DNA of 64,000 nt from CAWANF01 sp963783355 (lineage in GTDB: Bacteria; Bacteroidota; Rhodothermia; Balneolales; DATFMH01): contig CAWANF010000014.1 in assembly GCA_963783355.1 (NCBI GenBank), forward strand, positions 1-64,000, written 5' to 3'. How positions within the stretch are numbered: the first letter of the stretch is position 1; each line of letters begins with the position of its first letter. The notes beneath the pieces were generated by a model that searched no databases, had not been told where the DNA came from, and saw only the letters and a list, made by a program, of their open reading frames with translations. Both the position numbers and the translations under genes were made by a program. This document shows, one piece after another, positions 10,883 to 20,336 of this stretch.

Positions 10883-10906
10883 AGTGCTCGAATAATATTA
10901 AAATGT

Positions 10907-12208
10907 TCAGGCATAACGTTCGATAATCATGGCGTGACCTTGTCCGCCGGCAGCACAGGCTGCCACCAGTGCGAAGGTGCCGTCCTCGCGGATCAAACGG
11001 TTGGCGGCGGTTGTGACAAGGCGTGCACCGGTGGCCCCGAACGGATGGCCGATGGACAGCGATCCGCCCAGTGTATTAAATTTACTCATGTCGATCTCAC
11101 CTGCCGCTTTCGGTCGGTTCATACGCTCATTTGCGAAAGCATTCGATGATAATGCTTTGAGATTAGCCAGGATCTGCCCGGCGAAAGCTTCGTGAAACTC
11201 GATGACATCGATATCAGGAAGAGTCAATCCGGCGGCATCCAGCACTTTTGGCGTAGCATACGCCGGACCCAACAACAATTCTTCACCGGGATCCTGCGCT
11301 ACAAACGTGTAATTTCTCAGGTAAGCTAATGGCTTGAGGCCCAGTTCGTTCGCTTTTTCCAGGGTCATGATGAGCGTGGCTGAAGCGCCATCCGAAAGAA
11401 ACGATGATGAGCCCGCCGTTATCGTCCCGTGCGGTTTGATGAAAGCCGGTTTCAGTTTCTCCAGTTTCTCCATTGTCGTATCTTCCCGGATGCCATTGTC
11501 GACCGTTACCGGTTTGAACTTGGGCGGAGCAAAAGCCGGGATGACTTCATTAGAGAAGAGCCCGTCTTTGGTCGCTTTAGCCGCCAATTGATGGGATCGT
11601 AAGGCATATTCATCCTGCTCTTTCCGGCTGATCCCGAATTTGGCTGCCAGCTTATCGGCACTTTTACCCATCGTTTCGCCGGTTGAAAATTCTGTGATGC
11701 CCGGGGCTTCGGGAAGCAGATCCGAAAATTTCAGTCCTTTAAAAAAAGAGAAGTAGTCGGTGAAAGAACGATATTTCTGTGCGTCTAAGAGCTTCTGGCG
11801 AAATCGCTTGCGGAATCGGATGGGAACATCGGACATCGTCTCTGTTCCGCCGGCAACGACTATTTCGGCCTGGCCGTTTTGAATCTGTTCGATTCCGCTG
11901 GTGATAGCACGGTTCGACGAAATACAGGCCATCGTAACGGTATGAGCCGGAATGGAATTGGGGATGCCGGCACCGAGGGCCGATTCCCGCGCAACATTGC
12001 TGGTTTGCACTTCCTGTATCACGGTCCCCATGATGACGCGGTCGATTTGATCGGGGGAGATATTATTTCGCGAAAGAAGTCCCTGTAAGGCCATGCGGCC
12101 TAAATCGTAGGACATCAAATTTTTATAATCGGTTCCGGATCTCAGAAAAGGAATACGACAGCCGTCGACCAATACAACCGTCTTTCCGGATGTGTTATTA
12201 TCACCCAT
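10907..12208 (-). CDS. fadI: Acetyl-CoA C-acyltransferase (3-ketoacyl-CoA thiolase)
   Basis: Thiolase cleaves 3-ketoacyl-CoA with CoA to give acetyl-CoA, the last step of beta-oxidation. The 433-residue length matches FadI. The acyl-accepting cysteine is in VTMACISSNRAI (about residue 95). The active-site histidine motifs are EFHEAFAGQ and GGSLSIGHPFGATGARL, and the second catalytic cysteine is in ACAAGGQGHA. It is first in an operon with fadJ, giving a complete FadI-FadJ pair. A decayed copy of codons 30-45 of this gene is present near 15.5 kb. Confidence 0.93.
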   Translation of the reverse strand: MGDNNTSGKTVVLVDGCRIPFLRSGTDYKNLMSYDLGRMALQGLLSRNNISPDQIDRVIMGTVIQEVQTSNVARESALGAGIPNSIPAHTVTMACISSNRAITSGIEQIQNGQAEIVVAGGTETMSDVPIRFRKRFRQKLLDAQKYRSFTDYFSFFKGLKFSDLLPEAPGITEFSTGETMGKSADKLAAKFGISRKEQDEYALRSHQLAAKATKDGLFSNEVIPAFAPPKFKPVTVDNGIREDTTMEKLEKLKPAFIKPHGTITAGSSSFLSDGASATLIMTLEKANELGLKPLAYLRNYTFVAQDPGEELLLGPAYATPKVLDAAGLTLPDIDVIEFHEAFAGQILANLKALSSNAFANERMNRPKAAGEIDMSKFNTLGGSLSIGHPFGATGARLVTTAANRLIREDGTFALVAACAAGGQGHAMIIERYA

Positions 12209-12794
12209 ATTCGATGTGATTCTAAAGGTTTAAAAGAACTTGGGTTAAAGATAAGATGGTATTAAATAGATGGTAAAGCAACAGCTTAAAAGAAATAAAA
12301 TGATTGATAATGAATTAGTTATGGAGATTTAATGTGAGTAATACATTTATAAATGTAACGCATAAACAACCGAAATACGTTCAACAGTTTTGTTCCTGTA
12401 TCTAGTGAGCTGTAGCAAGAGGTACGGTTGTGAAAACCATAATGATTAATATTTAACTGTGTTCAATTTTAAAATTAAAAGTTGTGGATTTTTTGAATTT
12501 CCTTATCTATAATGGTTTTAATTGAGTTTCTGCAAAACATTGATATATCTAAATCTGGGGCAAAAAATGGAATGTGGATTAAGCAGATTATGGCGGTTTC
12601 TGTAATAATCCTGCTGAGAAGTATATGCGTAAAAGCATTTCTGCAATATTGATTTTTCCTTTACCTATTTGATTATAAAACTGGAAAAACTATTTCTATC
12701 GGTGATTTAGGCCGGGAAATATCTGACATATTATGCTGGTTGTTTAGATAATTTCTGCTTAGTCATTCGATCTATTCAATAGAAGGAGATCATA
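12209..12794. other. Intergenic region between divergent fadI and the T9SS gene
   Basis: No gene. It must hold both divergent promoters. A strong ribosome-binding site (AGAAGGAGAT, 12781-12790) precedes the ATG at 12795. The stretch 12480-12600 looks partly similar by eye to 15549-15670, downstream of a thiolase fragment there. Confidence 0.5.
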
Positions 12795-15213
12795 ATGAAG
12801 AAGTCTCTACATAATTATTTGATAATTATTGCAGGTTCAAGTGTCTTGTTAATACTTAGTGCGACACAATTGTTAATGGCCCAGTGGTCCATTGATCCGA
12901 TGGTGAATTACCCTGTAGCTGTTTCTCTGGGTAAACAGGATGAACCTCAAATTATGAGTGATGGAACCGGGGGAGCTTTCATTACCTGGGTTGATGAGGA
13001 TATGAACTACGTAATTGATGTTGAACGAATAAATAAATCCGGGGACAAATTATGGAGTGTACAACTTGCATCAGGAGGACTTCATCCCGCATTAACAAGT
13101 GATGGTAAAGGTGGGGCTATCGTGACCTGGCAAGTCAATACGGATATTTATGCACAAAGGATCAATGCAGCCGGACAGATACAGTGGACTGCAAACGGAG
13201 TTGCCATTTGTCTTGCAAATGATTACCAATTTTTACCACAAATAATTATGGACGGATTTGGCGGGGCTATCATTACATGGTTAGATGGGCGGAATAGCTC
13301 TACAACCAATAATGATATTTACGTTCAGCGAATTAATGCCTCCGGGCAGGTACAGTGGGCAACCGATGGGGTAGCAATATGTGTGGCAGCAGGCTATCAA
13401 AATTCAGTTTCTATTGTAAGTGACGGACAAGGGGGAGCATACATAACCTGGCAGGATCCCCGTAATCAATCTACAAGTGGCACTGATGTCTATGCACAAC
13501 GCATCAATCAATTTGGACAGGTTCAGTGGACGACGGATGGGATAGCTGTCTGTAATGCTGCGAATGATCAATATAATCCCAAATTAACCAATGACGGTTC
13601 GGGAAATGTCATAATTACATGGAATGATAACCGAAATAATACATATGATATCTATGCCCAGAAATTAGATCCTTTAAGTAATGTGTTATGGCCTTCTAAC
13701 AACGGGATAGCCATTTGTACTGCTGCGAATGATCAATATAATCCAGTCATTACGAATGATGGAGCCGGTGGTGCCATCATTGCCTGGGACGATTATCGTA
13801 GCGGGAATGGTGATATTTATGCACAACGTATTAATAGAAATGGTTCTGTGCAGTGGGCCACAGACGGGATAGCTGTTAGTACCCGGTCAGATAACGAAGA
13901 CAATCCCGTCATTATCAGTGATGGAAATAGTGGTGCAATTATCTCATGGGAAAAAAAACAATCGTATTATGATATTTATAGCCAAAAGATTAATGCATCA
14001 GGGCAGACACAGTGGGATCAAAACGGTAGGGTTGTATCGAATGCAAAAAATGATCAGAGATATCCGGTTATTACATCTGATGGAAACGGAGGGGCTCTCA
14101 TCACCTGGACAGATTCACGTAACAGCACCATAGATCAATTAAATTATGATGTGTATGCTCAAAAAATAGATCGCTTTGGTTATTTAGGGGATGCTAATCC
14201 AGTGTTAACCCGGGTTCAGGATGTCCCGGGTGATCAGGGTGGAAAAGTAACAGTAAGCTGGGATGCATCACCCTATGATATTTCTTCACAACAATTGATT
14301 ACATCCTATTCCGTATGGCGAGGTATCGATACTAATGTGATTAACCCGGTTCTATTAAAAAAATTCTCTCGATCAGGATTCTCTAAGAGTTTTGTACAAT
14401 CGGCCGATGGGAAAAAATATCTTATTAGAACCGTAAATGGAACCGAAACAACCTGGGAGTGGCTGGCGGACCTGCCAAGCCATTATTTAAAACATTATAG
14501 TTACACAGCAGCAACTACGTCTGATTCCACATCACAAGGAATCCCCTATTTTAAATATTTTGTCTCTGCACAAGGGTTCAAATAGCTTCATGTTTTGGGA
14601 TTCTCAGGCCGATAGTGGCTATTCTGTCGATAATTTGGCTCCAAATGCACCCGGTAGTCTGGTTGGAAGTGTTGTTGCAAATACGGTGCAGCTTCACTGG
14701 AGTCCAAATAGCGACAGCGATTTAGGTGGCTATGCTATTTTTCGAAGTTCGGTTCCGGGTTTCAATCCCGATACTATGAAGGCTTATGCAACCACAAGCG
14801 ATACAATATATACAGATGCGAATCTATCCGGCGGACCCAATTTGTATTATGTACTACGTGCTGTAGATATCCATGGTAATCAGAGTTCATCCAGTAACCA
14901 GATTTCGGTGATGGTCACCGCTATTCAGGATACTAAAACCAATCTCCCGACAAAATTTGCACTTGAACAAAATTATCCAAACCCGTTTAATCCGACAACG
15001 CAGATTACTTACCAGTTAAAAAGCGCAGTAAATGTTCGAATAACGGTATATGATATCACAGGAAGAGAGGTTGCTGTTCTGGTGGATAAAAAAGAAAGCG
15101 CAGGTGAACATGCCGTCACTTTCCGGGGAGATTATTTATCCAGTGGAATGTATTTCTATCGGTTGAGGGCTGGTAATTTTACCTCAGTTAAGAAGATGAT
15201 ATTGCTGAAATAA
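12795..15213 (+). pseudogene. Secreted repeat protein with T9SS C-terminal sorting domain, frameshifted
   Basis: A signal peptide (residues 1-31) is followed by eight beta-propeller-like repeats of about 50 residues, each with a DGxGGAxITW core and DIYAQRIN...QW before it, up to about residue 460. Two fibronectin-like segments follow (GKVTVSWDASPYD; NTVQLHWSPNSDSDLGGYAIF). The end is a type IX secretion sorting domain with LEQNYPNPFNPTTQITYQL and the final GMYFYRLRAG. The frame breaks at the GGG of 14574-14576, where removing one G joins AQG to SNSFMFWDS. The rebuilt 805 residues make a coherent surface protein. Its ligand or role is unknown. The indel is likely a sequencing error or recent. 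Confidence 0.85.
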
Positions 15214-15230
15214 CCATTTTGCAACCTGAC

Positions 15231-15267
15231 AACAGGTAGATGCTTCAATTGTAAGTGTCTACCTGTT
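15231..15267 (+). terminator. Hairpin downstream of the T9SS gene
   Basis: A perfect 10-bp stem, AACAGGTAGA...TCTACCTGTT, starts 17 bases after the stop codon. It lacks a strong T-run, so it may be a weak terminator or an mRNA-end stabiliser. Confidence 0.5.
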
Positions 15268-15374
15268 ATGGGCTGAGTGTTTATTATAAATCGTATATCT
15301 GAATTCAATAACGATTTTATTTGGATTTAAATGTTTACGGAAAATTCAAAACAAGGATAGTTTGAGAGATTGAA

Positions 15375-15478
15375 TTTAAAATATTTTGGTATGAGTTCGG
15401 GTACTAATTATACTCGAGATCTCCAATCAAGGGTGATTAGCTCTGTTAGTTCAGAGCATCCCGATCGATATATGCCGG
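15375..15478 (+). repeat. Degenerate copy of the tRNA-Val-like repeat with its leader
   Basis: A 56-base leader (starting TTTAAAATATTTTGGTATGA) and a tRNA-like 5' half beginning GGGTGATTAGCTC at 15431 match the leader and first tRNA-like unit at 17104-17216. The offset between leader and tRNA-like start is the same, 56 bases. This copy has decayed after the GAGCATCCCGA segment. Confidence 0.75.
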
Positions 15479-15483
15479 GAGAG

Positions 15484-15531
15484 TCGGGAAAGAAGACCTT
15501 GCAATGCAATGCGTCCTAAATCATAGGACAT
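15484..15531 (-). pseudogene. Short relic of the fadI thiolase 5' region
   Basis: Read on the minus strand this gives MSYDLGRIALQGLLSR, which matches codons 30-45 of the intact thiolase at 10907-12208 with one substitution. It is joined directly to the degenerate tRNA-like repeat. It is too short to function and looks like a rearrangement scar. Confidence 0.75.
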
Positions 15532-15948
15532 CAATTCTTAGAAAAAACATTGTGATTTTTAAATTTCCTAATCAATAACAGGTTTAGTTGAGTTGGTGAA
15601 AAAGGTTGATATATAACGATAGCTGATGCATAAATGGAAATGAAATGAGGGTAAATAGATTATGGATAGTGCAATGTAAATCAGTTTTAGGAAATCAACC
15701 CGCGATAATACAAATTCAGGAATCTGGTTTTATCGTATTAAACATTTGTAAAAAGTTGAGAAAAATATTTATTAATTCATGTATCAGCATGAATAACAAC
15801 TGTTTATAGTTTCTGCTATTGTAGCAATTTTTAATTTAAGTAGAGCGTTTCAACTCTCAATAGGAGTTCTTTTCGATGATCAGGAAAGAGAAGAATTAAC
15901 TCTGAATATTGAGCTCTCACTAAAATATTTGGTTCTACTGATAAAAAT
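15532..15948. other. Intergenic region upstream of the glycosyltransferase
   Basis: No gene seen. The part at 15549-15670 resembles 12480-12600 by eye (partial matches such as TTAGTTGAGTT and TTGATATAT), consistent with a deletion-bearing copy of the fadI upstream region. The rest is AT-rich and probably contains the promoter for the gene at 15949. Confidence 0.45.
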
Positions 15949-17091
15949 ATGCGCATAATAGTTGTAAGCCAGGATTTTCCACCTGATGTAGGTGGTATTC
16001 AAACATATACAATTGAACTAGCAAGACGTTTTGCTACATATACAACCAACATTTCCGTTATTGCCCCCAAAAAAAAATTTTCTGAAAAGAATGATAAAAA
16101 AGAACCTTATAAGGTTCATCGGATTCCTTCAGCGAACACTACCCTGCCCTTTTCCCTTTTAGCCGAGTTACCCATTATATCCCATAAAGAAAAACCCGAA
16201 ATTGTTTTCCATACACAATGGCAAACCGTTATTGGGTCCTTGTGGACAAAAAAATGGCATCATCATATAATCGTTACTGCCGTTCATGCCCGGGAACTTT
16301 TCTTTACCCCATTTCCTATTAATTCGAGGGCAGAGAAATTGTACCTGGAACAAATGGACCGGGTACTTAACCAAATTGATCACTTTTTCCCGGTAAGCAA
16401 TTTCACTCGTCAGCTTCTATTAGATAAAGGCATACCGGATTCTAAAATAACGTTGTTTAATAATGGAACTGATCCAGAATACTTTAAACCGGTTGATGTA
16501 TCTCAATTACGGGAAAAAATGTTTGGCAAAAACCGGCGTATCATTATGACCATGGCCCGGTTAGTGTCTATGAAGGGGATAGATACGGTTTTGGGGGCTC
16601 TTAATATCATCAGAAAAGACGTTCCGGAAATATTATACCTGATTTTAGGTGATGGTCCTTATCGTAAAAATCTTGAAAGGATAGTCATAGATTCAGGACT
16701 GGAAAATCATGTGATGTTTATTGATTCAATCAGCGATGAAGATCGGGTTATGTATTATAATATGAGCGACATATACGTTATGCCTTCCAAAATTGAGTAC
16801 CCGGATGTTGAAGGATTCGGCATTGTATTTCTTGAAGCGAGTGCCTGTGAGAAACCGGTCATTGGCAGCCGGACCGGTGGAATACTGGATGCCATTGATG
16901 ATGGGAAAACGGGATTGCTTGTGGAGCAGTCGGATCCTGTGGGTTTAGCTCATGCAATGATGACACTTCTTAAAAACTTAGACTTTGCCACGATGATGGG
17001 AAAACAAGGACGGAAAAGAGTGGTCGAAGAAGCTAACTGGGATTTTATTGGTGCCAGGATGTTTAAAAAACTGAATAGTTTAAAAAATTAA
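15949..17091 (+). CDS. Glycosyltransferase family 4 (GT-B fold)
   Basis: A 380-residue glycosyltransferase, probably acting on surface or extracellular polysaccharide from a nucleotide sugar. The N-terminal domain opens with VSQDFPPDVGGIQTY, the acceptor-side glycine loop. The C-terminal nucleotide-sugar domain has MARLVSMKGIDTVL, LGDGPYRKNLE, and the E-x7-E element in EGFGIVFLEASACEKPVIG. No transmembrane segment is present. It stands alone between two copies of the tRNA-like leader repeat, which may have served as recombination points. Confidence 0.87.
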   Translation: MRIIVVSQDFPPDVGGIQTYTIELARRFATYTTNISVIAPKKKFSEKNDKKEPYKVHRIPSANTTLPFSLLAELPIISHKEKPEIVFHTQWQTVIGSLWTKKWHHHIIVTAVHARELFFTPFPINSRAEKLYLEQMDRVLNQIDHFFPVSNFTRQLLLDKGIPDSKITLFNNGTDPEYFKPVDVSQLREKMFGKNRRIIMTMARLVSMKGIDTVLGALNIIRKDVPEILYLILGDGPYRKNLERIVIDSGLENHVMFIDSISDEDRVMYYNMSDIYVMPSKIEYPDVEGFGIVFLEASACEKPVIGSRTGGILDAIDDGKTGLLVEQSDPVGLAHAMMTLLKNLDFATMMGKQGRKRVVEEANWDFIGARMFKKLNSLKN

Positions 17092-17103
17092 GTATAAAAT
17101 TAT

Positions 17104-17159
17104 TTTAAAATATTTTGGTATGAGCTCGGAAACTATTTATATTTGAGGTCTCGAAACAA
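17104..17159 (+). repeat. Leader repeat before the tRNA-like array (second copy)
   Basis: These 56 bases match 15375-15430 with scattered differences, sharing TTTAAAATATTTTGGTATGA and ending in AACAAG just before the tRNA-like start. It may carry the promoter of the tRNA transcript. Confidence 0.65.
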
Positions 17160-17619
17160 GGGTGATTAGCTCAGTTGGTTCAGAGCATCCCGACCAAAAG
17201 TCGGGAGAGTCGGGGGTAAAGCTCCCATCGGATCATCCGGGAAGAAATTGAAATAGTGTTATAAGAAAGACAATGGGTGATTAGCTCAGTTGGTTCAGAG
17301 CATCCCGACCAAAAGTCGGGAGAGTCGGGGGTAAAGCCCCCATCGGATCATCCGGGAAGAAATTGAAATAGTGTTATAAGAAAGACAATGGGTGATTAGC
17401 TCAGTTGGTTCAGAGCATCCCGACCAAAAGTCGGGAGAGTCGGGGGTAAAGCTCCCATCGGATCATCCGGGAAGAAATTGAAATAGTGTTATAAGAAAGA
17501 CAATGGGTGATTAGCTCAGTTGGTTCAGAACATCCCGACCAAAAGTCGGGAGAGTCGGGGGTAAAGCTCCCATCGGATCATCCGGGAAGAAATTGAAATA
17601 GTGTTATAAGAAAGACAAT
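17160..17619 (+). repeat. Four tandem 115-bp tRNA-Val-like units
   Basis: Units start at 17160, 17275, 17390 and 17505, with a spacing of exactly 115. Each begins with the first 28 bases of the real tRNA-Val that follows, including the D arm. The anticodon arm is replaced by TCCCGAC-CAAAA-GTCGGGA, the T-loop TTCGA is lost (GGGGG-TAAAG-CTCCC), and a late ATCATCC can still pair with the 5' acceptor GGGTGAT. A 44-base spacer (AAATTGAAATAGTGTTATAA within it) separates units. Unit 2 has a perfect T-stem (CCCCC) and unit 4 has an A in place of G in the D stem. They are unlikely to be charged as tRNAs; they may be amplified relics or structured small RNAs. Confidence 0.85.
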
Positions 17620-17694
17620 GGGTGATTAGCTCAGTTGGTTCAGAGCACCTGCCTTACAAGCAGGGGGTCGGGGGTTCGAGCCCCTCATCACCCA
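17620..17694 (+). tRNA. tRNA-Val (anticodon TAC)
   Basis: A full cloverleaf: acceptor GGGTGAT/ATCACCC, D arm GCTC...GAGC, anticodon stem CCTGC/GCAGG with loop CTTACAA (anticodon TAC), T arm GGGGG-TTCGAGC-CCCTC, and discriminator A. It is 75 bases, with CCA not encoded. It is the fifth unit of the 115-bp series and the only one with intact anticodon and T loops. Confidence 0.96.
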
Positions 17695-17739
17695 CATTTA
17701 GGCATTTCGGATGAAAATCCGAGATGCCTTTTTTATTTT
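17685..17739 (+). repeat. Left 55-bp direct repeat flanking the GIY-YIG gene (tRNA 3' end plus terminator)
   Basis: Identical to 18062-18116 except for one base (GAGA versus GGGA in the terminator stem). It consists of the last 10 tRNA bases and the whole terminator. A tRNA 3' end duplicated on both sides of a nuclease gene is the layout expected of site-specific insertion. Confidence 0.88.
17700..17736 (+). terminator. Rho-independent terminator of the tRNA-Val transcript
   Basis: Stem AGGCATTTCGGAT / ATCCGAGATGCCT (one wobble) with a GAAA loop, followed by TTTTTT. Confidence 0.88.
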
Positions 17740-17745
17740 GGAAAG

Positions 17746-18009
17746 ATGAGTTACTGCCTGTACATCATCTATAGCATTAAATGGGATCAATTTTACGTCG
17801 GTCAAACGGATGATTTAAAAGATCGTATAAAACGCCACAACGAAGGAAGAAGTAAAGCGACGCGTGGAGGTGAGCCCTGGAGGTTGGAGTATACGGAAGA
17901 CTTTACAACCCGAAGCGAAGCGATGAAAAGAGAGTACGAAATTAAGCGCAAAAAAAGCCGGCGTTACATCGAATGGTTGATAGATGATAATCGATTAAAT
18001 AAAGAATAG
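17746..18009 (+). CDS. GIY-YIG endonuclease, tRNA-associated single-domain type
   Basis: An 87-residue protein made only of a GIY-YIG nuclease domain of the URI/UPF0213 type. It has CLYIIYSIKWDQFYVGQTDD (the GIY and YVG strands), RIKRHNEGRSKATRGGEPW, and the catalytic-region glutamate in RSEAMKREYEIKRKKSRR. I chose the ATG at 17746: longer upstream readings would translate the tRNA and terminator. The gene begins a few bases after the tRNA-Val terminator and is bracketed by 55-bp direct repeats. It could be a homing-like cassette; DNA repair is an alternative role. Confidence 0.85.
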   Translation: MSYCLYIIYSIKWDQFYVGQTDDLKDRIKRHNEGRSKATRGGEPWRLEYTEDFTTRSEAMKREYEIKRKKSRRYIEWLIDDNRLNKE

Positions 18010-18012
18010 TAT

Positions 18013-18061
18013 TGGCTCAGAGCATCCCGACAAAAGTCAGGAGGGTCGGGATTTTAAGTTT
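18013..18061 (+). repeat. Degenerate tRNA-like fragment after the GIY-YIG gene
   Basis: GGCTCAGAGCATCCCGACAA and the following AAAGTCAGGAGGGTCGGG match the middle of the 115-bp tRNA-like units. It runs straight into the right-hand 55-bp repeat, so the altered anticodon arm seen in the array also occurs at the cassette junction. Confidence 0.78.
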
Positions 18062-18116
18062 TCATCACCCACATTTAGGCATTTCGGATGAAAATCCGGG
18101 ATGCCTTTTTTATTTT
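18062..18116 (+). repeat. Right 55-bp direct repeat flanking the GIY-YIG gene
   Basis: Second copy of the tRNA 3' end and terminator. Its terminator (18077-18112) also covers the stop codon of the convergent histidine kinase, so it may terminate transcription from both sides. Confidence 0.85.
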
Positions 18117-19978
18117 AGATTGACATTCCCAATCCCTTTTATCTCGTCTTTTGTAAACTGTAAGTTGAAACTGGTACCATCTTCGTATGACTCATAACTG
18201 TATTTTGCTTTTAGCTGCCGCGTTAAAACATGGATAAGCTTTAATCCCAATGAGTTTTTATCAAATTTATTAAAGTTTTCCGGCATGCCAACGCCATCGT
18301 CCTTTATGGACAGGGTAATTAGATTATTATCGGCCTGCTCGGTTAAATGTATCATAATATTACCATTTAATTTTTCAGGGAAAGCATGTTTGAAAATATT
18401 AGTAACTACCTCGTTTATAATCTGTGAGCAGGCAAGTGCCTGGTTTATATTTATTTGAACATATTCACAATTAAAATTTATCTCTATTTGAGTTCTAGAC
18501 TGGAATGTTTTTTTAATATCCAGTACAAGAGACCGGATATTATCTGCCAAATCCAATTTTGAAAAGCTTTTTGATTTATATAACTGCTCATGTATGTTGG
18601 CCATGGTTTTAATACGGCTTATGCTATCGAATAGCCGTTCTTTTATTTCAAGATTACTTTCATCCATGGCCTGCAATTGCATCATGCCGGATACTACGGC
18701 AAGGTTATTTTTTACCCGATGATGAATTTCGGAAAGTAGTATTTCCTTTTCTCTTAATGACTCCAGATTTTTTTGTTGCTGCTTTATTTGCTCCGTTACG
18801 TCCCTGGAGTTAGCCACTAATCCGCCCACCGCAGGATCTTCCATCATATTGGTAATGGTTGTTTCGATCCATCTCCAATTACCTTCAGAGTCCGCAAATC
18901 GAAACGGTGGAATATTGATCCTCTGACTGGAGGGTAAATTCAAAAGTGTATTAATAATATTGGGTTTATCGTCTTCGTGAATGTAATCAAGAGCATTTGT
19001 ACCAATATATTTTTCGGCAGGTATTCCAAGAATAGATTCGGTTGTTGGACTTACGTAGAGGTAATTTGCATCAGAATCCAGTATGGCAATTAAATCAGAG
19101 CCATCCTGTACTAAAGATCTGAATCGTTGTTCACTAAGCTGTATGTTCTCTTCTGCTTGCCTTCGGACGCTGACATCCTGGCTGATGCCATAAAAACGAG
19201 TGCATACCCCGTTTTTGTATTCCGGTTCACCGGTTGCCCGAATCCATCGCTCGTCTCCGCGGCCGCTTATGATTTTCAGCTCAACATCAAATGGTTTGTG
19301 CTTTTCAATAGCATCCATGGCTGCCTGACGAAATGTTTCCCGGTTTATCCCTTCTTTAAACAGTTGAATAGTACTCTCAAGGTCAGGTTTATAATCCTGA
19401 TCAAAACCATGGACTTCTTTTGTTATGGGCGACCAATATAAATCATGTGTTTTCATGTCAAATTCCCAGGAGCCGATATGAGCCAGGTGATAGGCTTTGT
19501 CCAGAAATCGTTGTTTTTCTTCCAATTCCTTTTGTGAAAGTATAAAATTGATTTTATTGGAAAGTAGAGTGGCAATAAAATGTAATAACAAAGATTCGTT
19601 TTGATGAGTGAACTTGTCTTCAGAGGCAGATTCATCATTATTTCGAGCCACTGTTATGGATAGAAAATTGTTTTCCCTGATTTCAATTTCATCGGAAAGT
19701 GATTTCCCGGAATCCTGAATACCGGGAGTTTCATAATTCTTGCCATCAAACCTAATCTGTACTTTTGTTTTTTCAGGGTACTGCCAACCTAGCGGTATGA
19801 TTTTGAGAGCTTCCTGTAATAATTTGTCAACAGTCAGATTTTGCTCATCCAATTCAGAAATTTTGTGCATGCACATTTGTTCCTTTATGCATTTATCGAG
19901 AAGACGAACAGCGTCTTTTTTAGGTAATTCCACTAGATTCATTGAAAAACTCCTGGATATGTATGAATCGACTGTCAT
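18110..19978 (-). CDS. PAS-domain sensor histidine kinase (HisKA_2 type)
   Basis: A 622-residue soluble-looking sensor kinase with no clear membrane helix. An N-terminal region (1-150) resembles a GAF-like sensor. Two PAS domains follow: one near 165-275 (IGSWEFDMKTHDLYWSP...EERWIR-like ending in GISQDV), and one near 285-405 (FRSLVQDGSDLIAILDSDANYLYVSP). The phosphoacceptor region LLSEIHHRVKNNLAVVSGMMQ (about 425) is the HisKA_2 signature, followed by an ATPase domain with NEVVTNIFKHAFP and DDGVGMP. No response regulator is adjacent. An alternative start is the ATG at 19942. Confidence 0.88.
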   Translation of the reverse strand: MTVDSYISRSFSMNLVELPKKDAVRLLDKCIKEQMCMHKISELDEQNLTVDKLLQEALKIIPLGWQYPEKTKVQIRFDGKNYETPGIQDSGKSLSDEIEIRENNFLSITVARNNDESASEDKFTHQNESLLLHFIATLLSNKINFILSQKELEEKQRFLDKAYHLAHIGSWEFDMKTHDLYWSPITKEVHGFDQDYKPDLESTIQLFKEGINRETFRQAAMDAIEKHKPFDVELKIISGRGDERWIRATGEPEYKNGVCTRFYGISQDVSVRRQAEENIQLSEQRFRSLVQDGSDLIAILDSDANYLYVSPTTESILGIPAEKYIGTNALDYIHEDDKPNIINTLLNLPSSQRINIPPFRFADSEGNWRWIETTITNMMEDPAVGGLVANSRDVTEQIKQQQKNLESLREKEILLSEIHHRVKNNLAVVSGMMQLQAMDESNLEIKERLFDSISRIKTMANIHEQLYKSKSFSKLDLADNIRSLVLDIKKTFQSRTQIEINFNCEYVQININQALACSQIINEVVTNIFKHAFPEKLNGNIMIHLTEQADNNLITLSIKDDGVGMPENFNKFDKNSLGLKLIHVLTRQLKAKYSYESYEDGTSFNLQFTKDEIKGIGNVNLK

Positions 19979-20336
19979 AGACTCTTAGAACCAGAATTGT
20001 CCACTTTAAATCGTTTTTTTTAAATATCAGCTAATAAAAGGGAGCCAAATAATAACCTGATTTGCTTCCGGCAGCTATTTTGTAAAGTACTTTAAATGGA
20101 CAAATAACCCGACTATGAGCTAATTTGATGGACTGCATTTTCCCTGGTTTTCTACATTGAGCCGAATGAAGTTAGAAAACTTATACTTAAAAAGCATAAA
20201 TCAAGGATGCTTTTTGCAATTTGTTTAATTATTGTCTCATATTTTAATACACAATCATACAATGTGTAAAAATATTAAACGGTTCTTTGCTAAAGCCAAT
20301 AGCAAAGAGTTTTAGGGTAGATTGGATAATAAAATA
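19979..20336. other. Intergenic region with a possible weak terminator
   Basis: No gene. A 9-bp inverted repeat, TCTTTGCTA...TAGCAAAGA, at 20284-20308 lies just past the end of the penicillin-binding protein gene and could end that minus-strand transcript. It has no strong T-run. The rest should carry the kinase promoter. Confidence 0.4.

Noticed and set aside
8878..12088. Many plus-strand open frames across the beta-oxidation genes
   Set aside because: They are antisense shadows of fadI and fadJ, whose minus-strand frames hold the conserved motifs.
17160..17619. Calling the four upstream units as functional tRNAs or a CRISPR array
   Set aside because: They lack the T loop and a normal anticodon loop. 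Unit structure is tRNA-derived with constant spacers, unlike CRISPR repeats with variable spacers.
17635..17745. Extending the GIY-YIG gene upstream through the tRNA
   Set aside because: The longer reading translates the tRNA and its terminator; the ATG at 17746 starts right at the nuclease domain.
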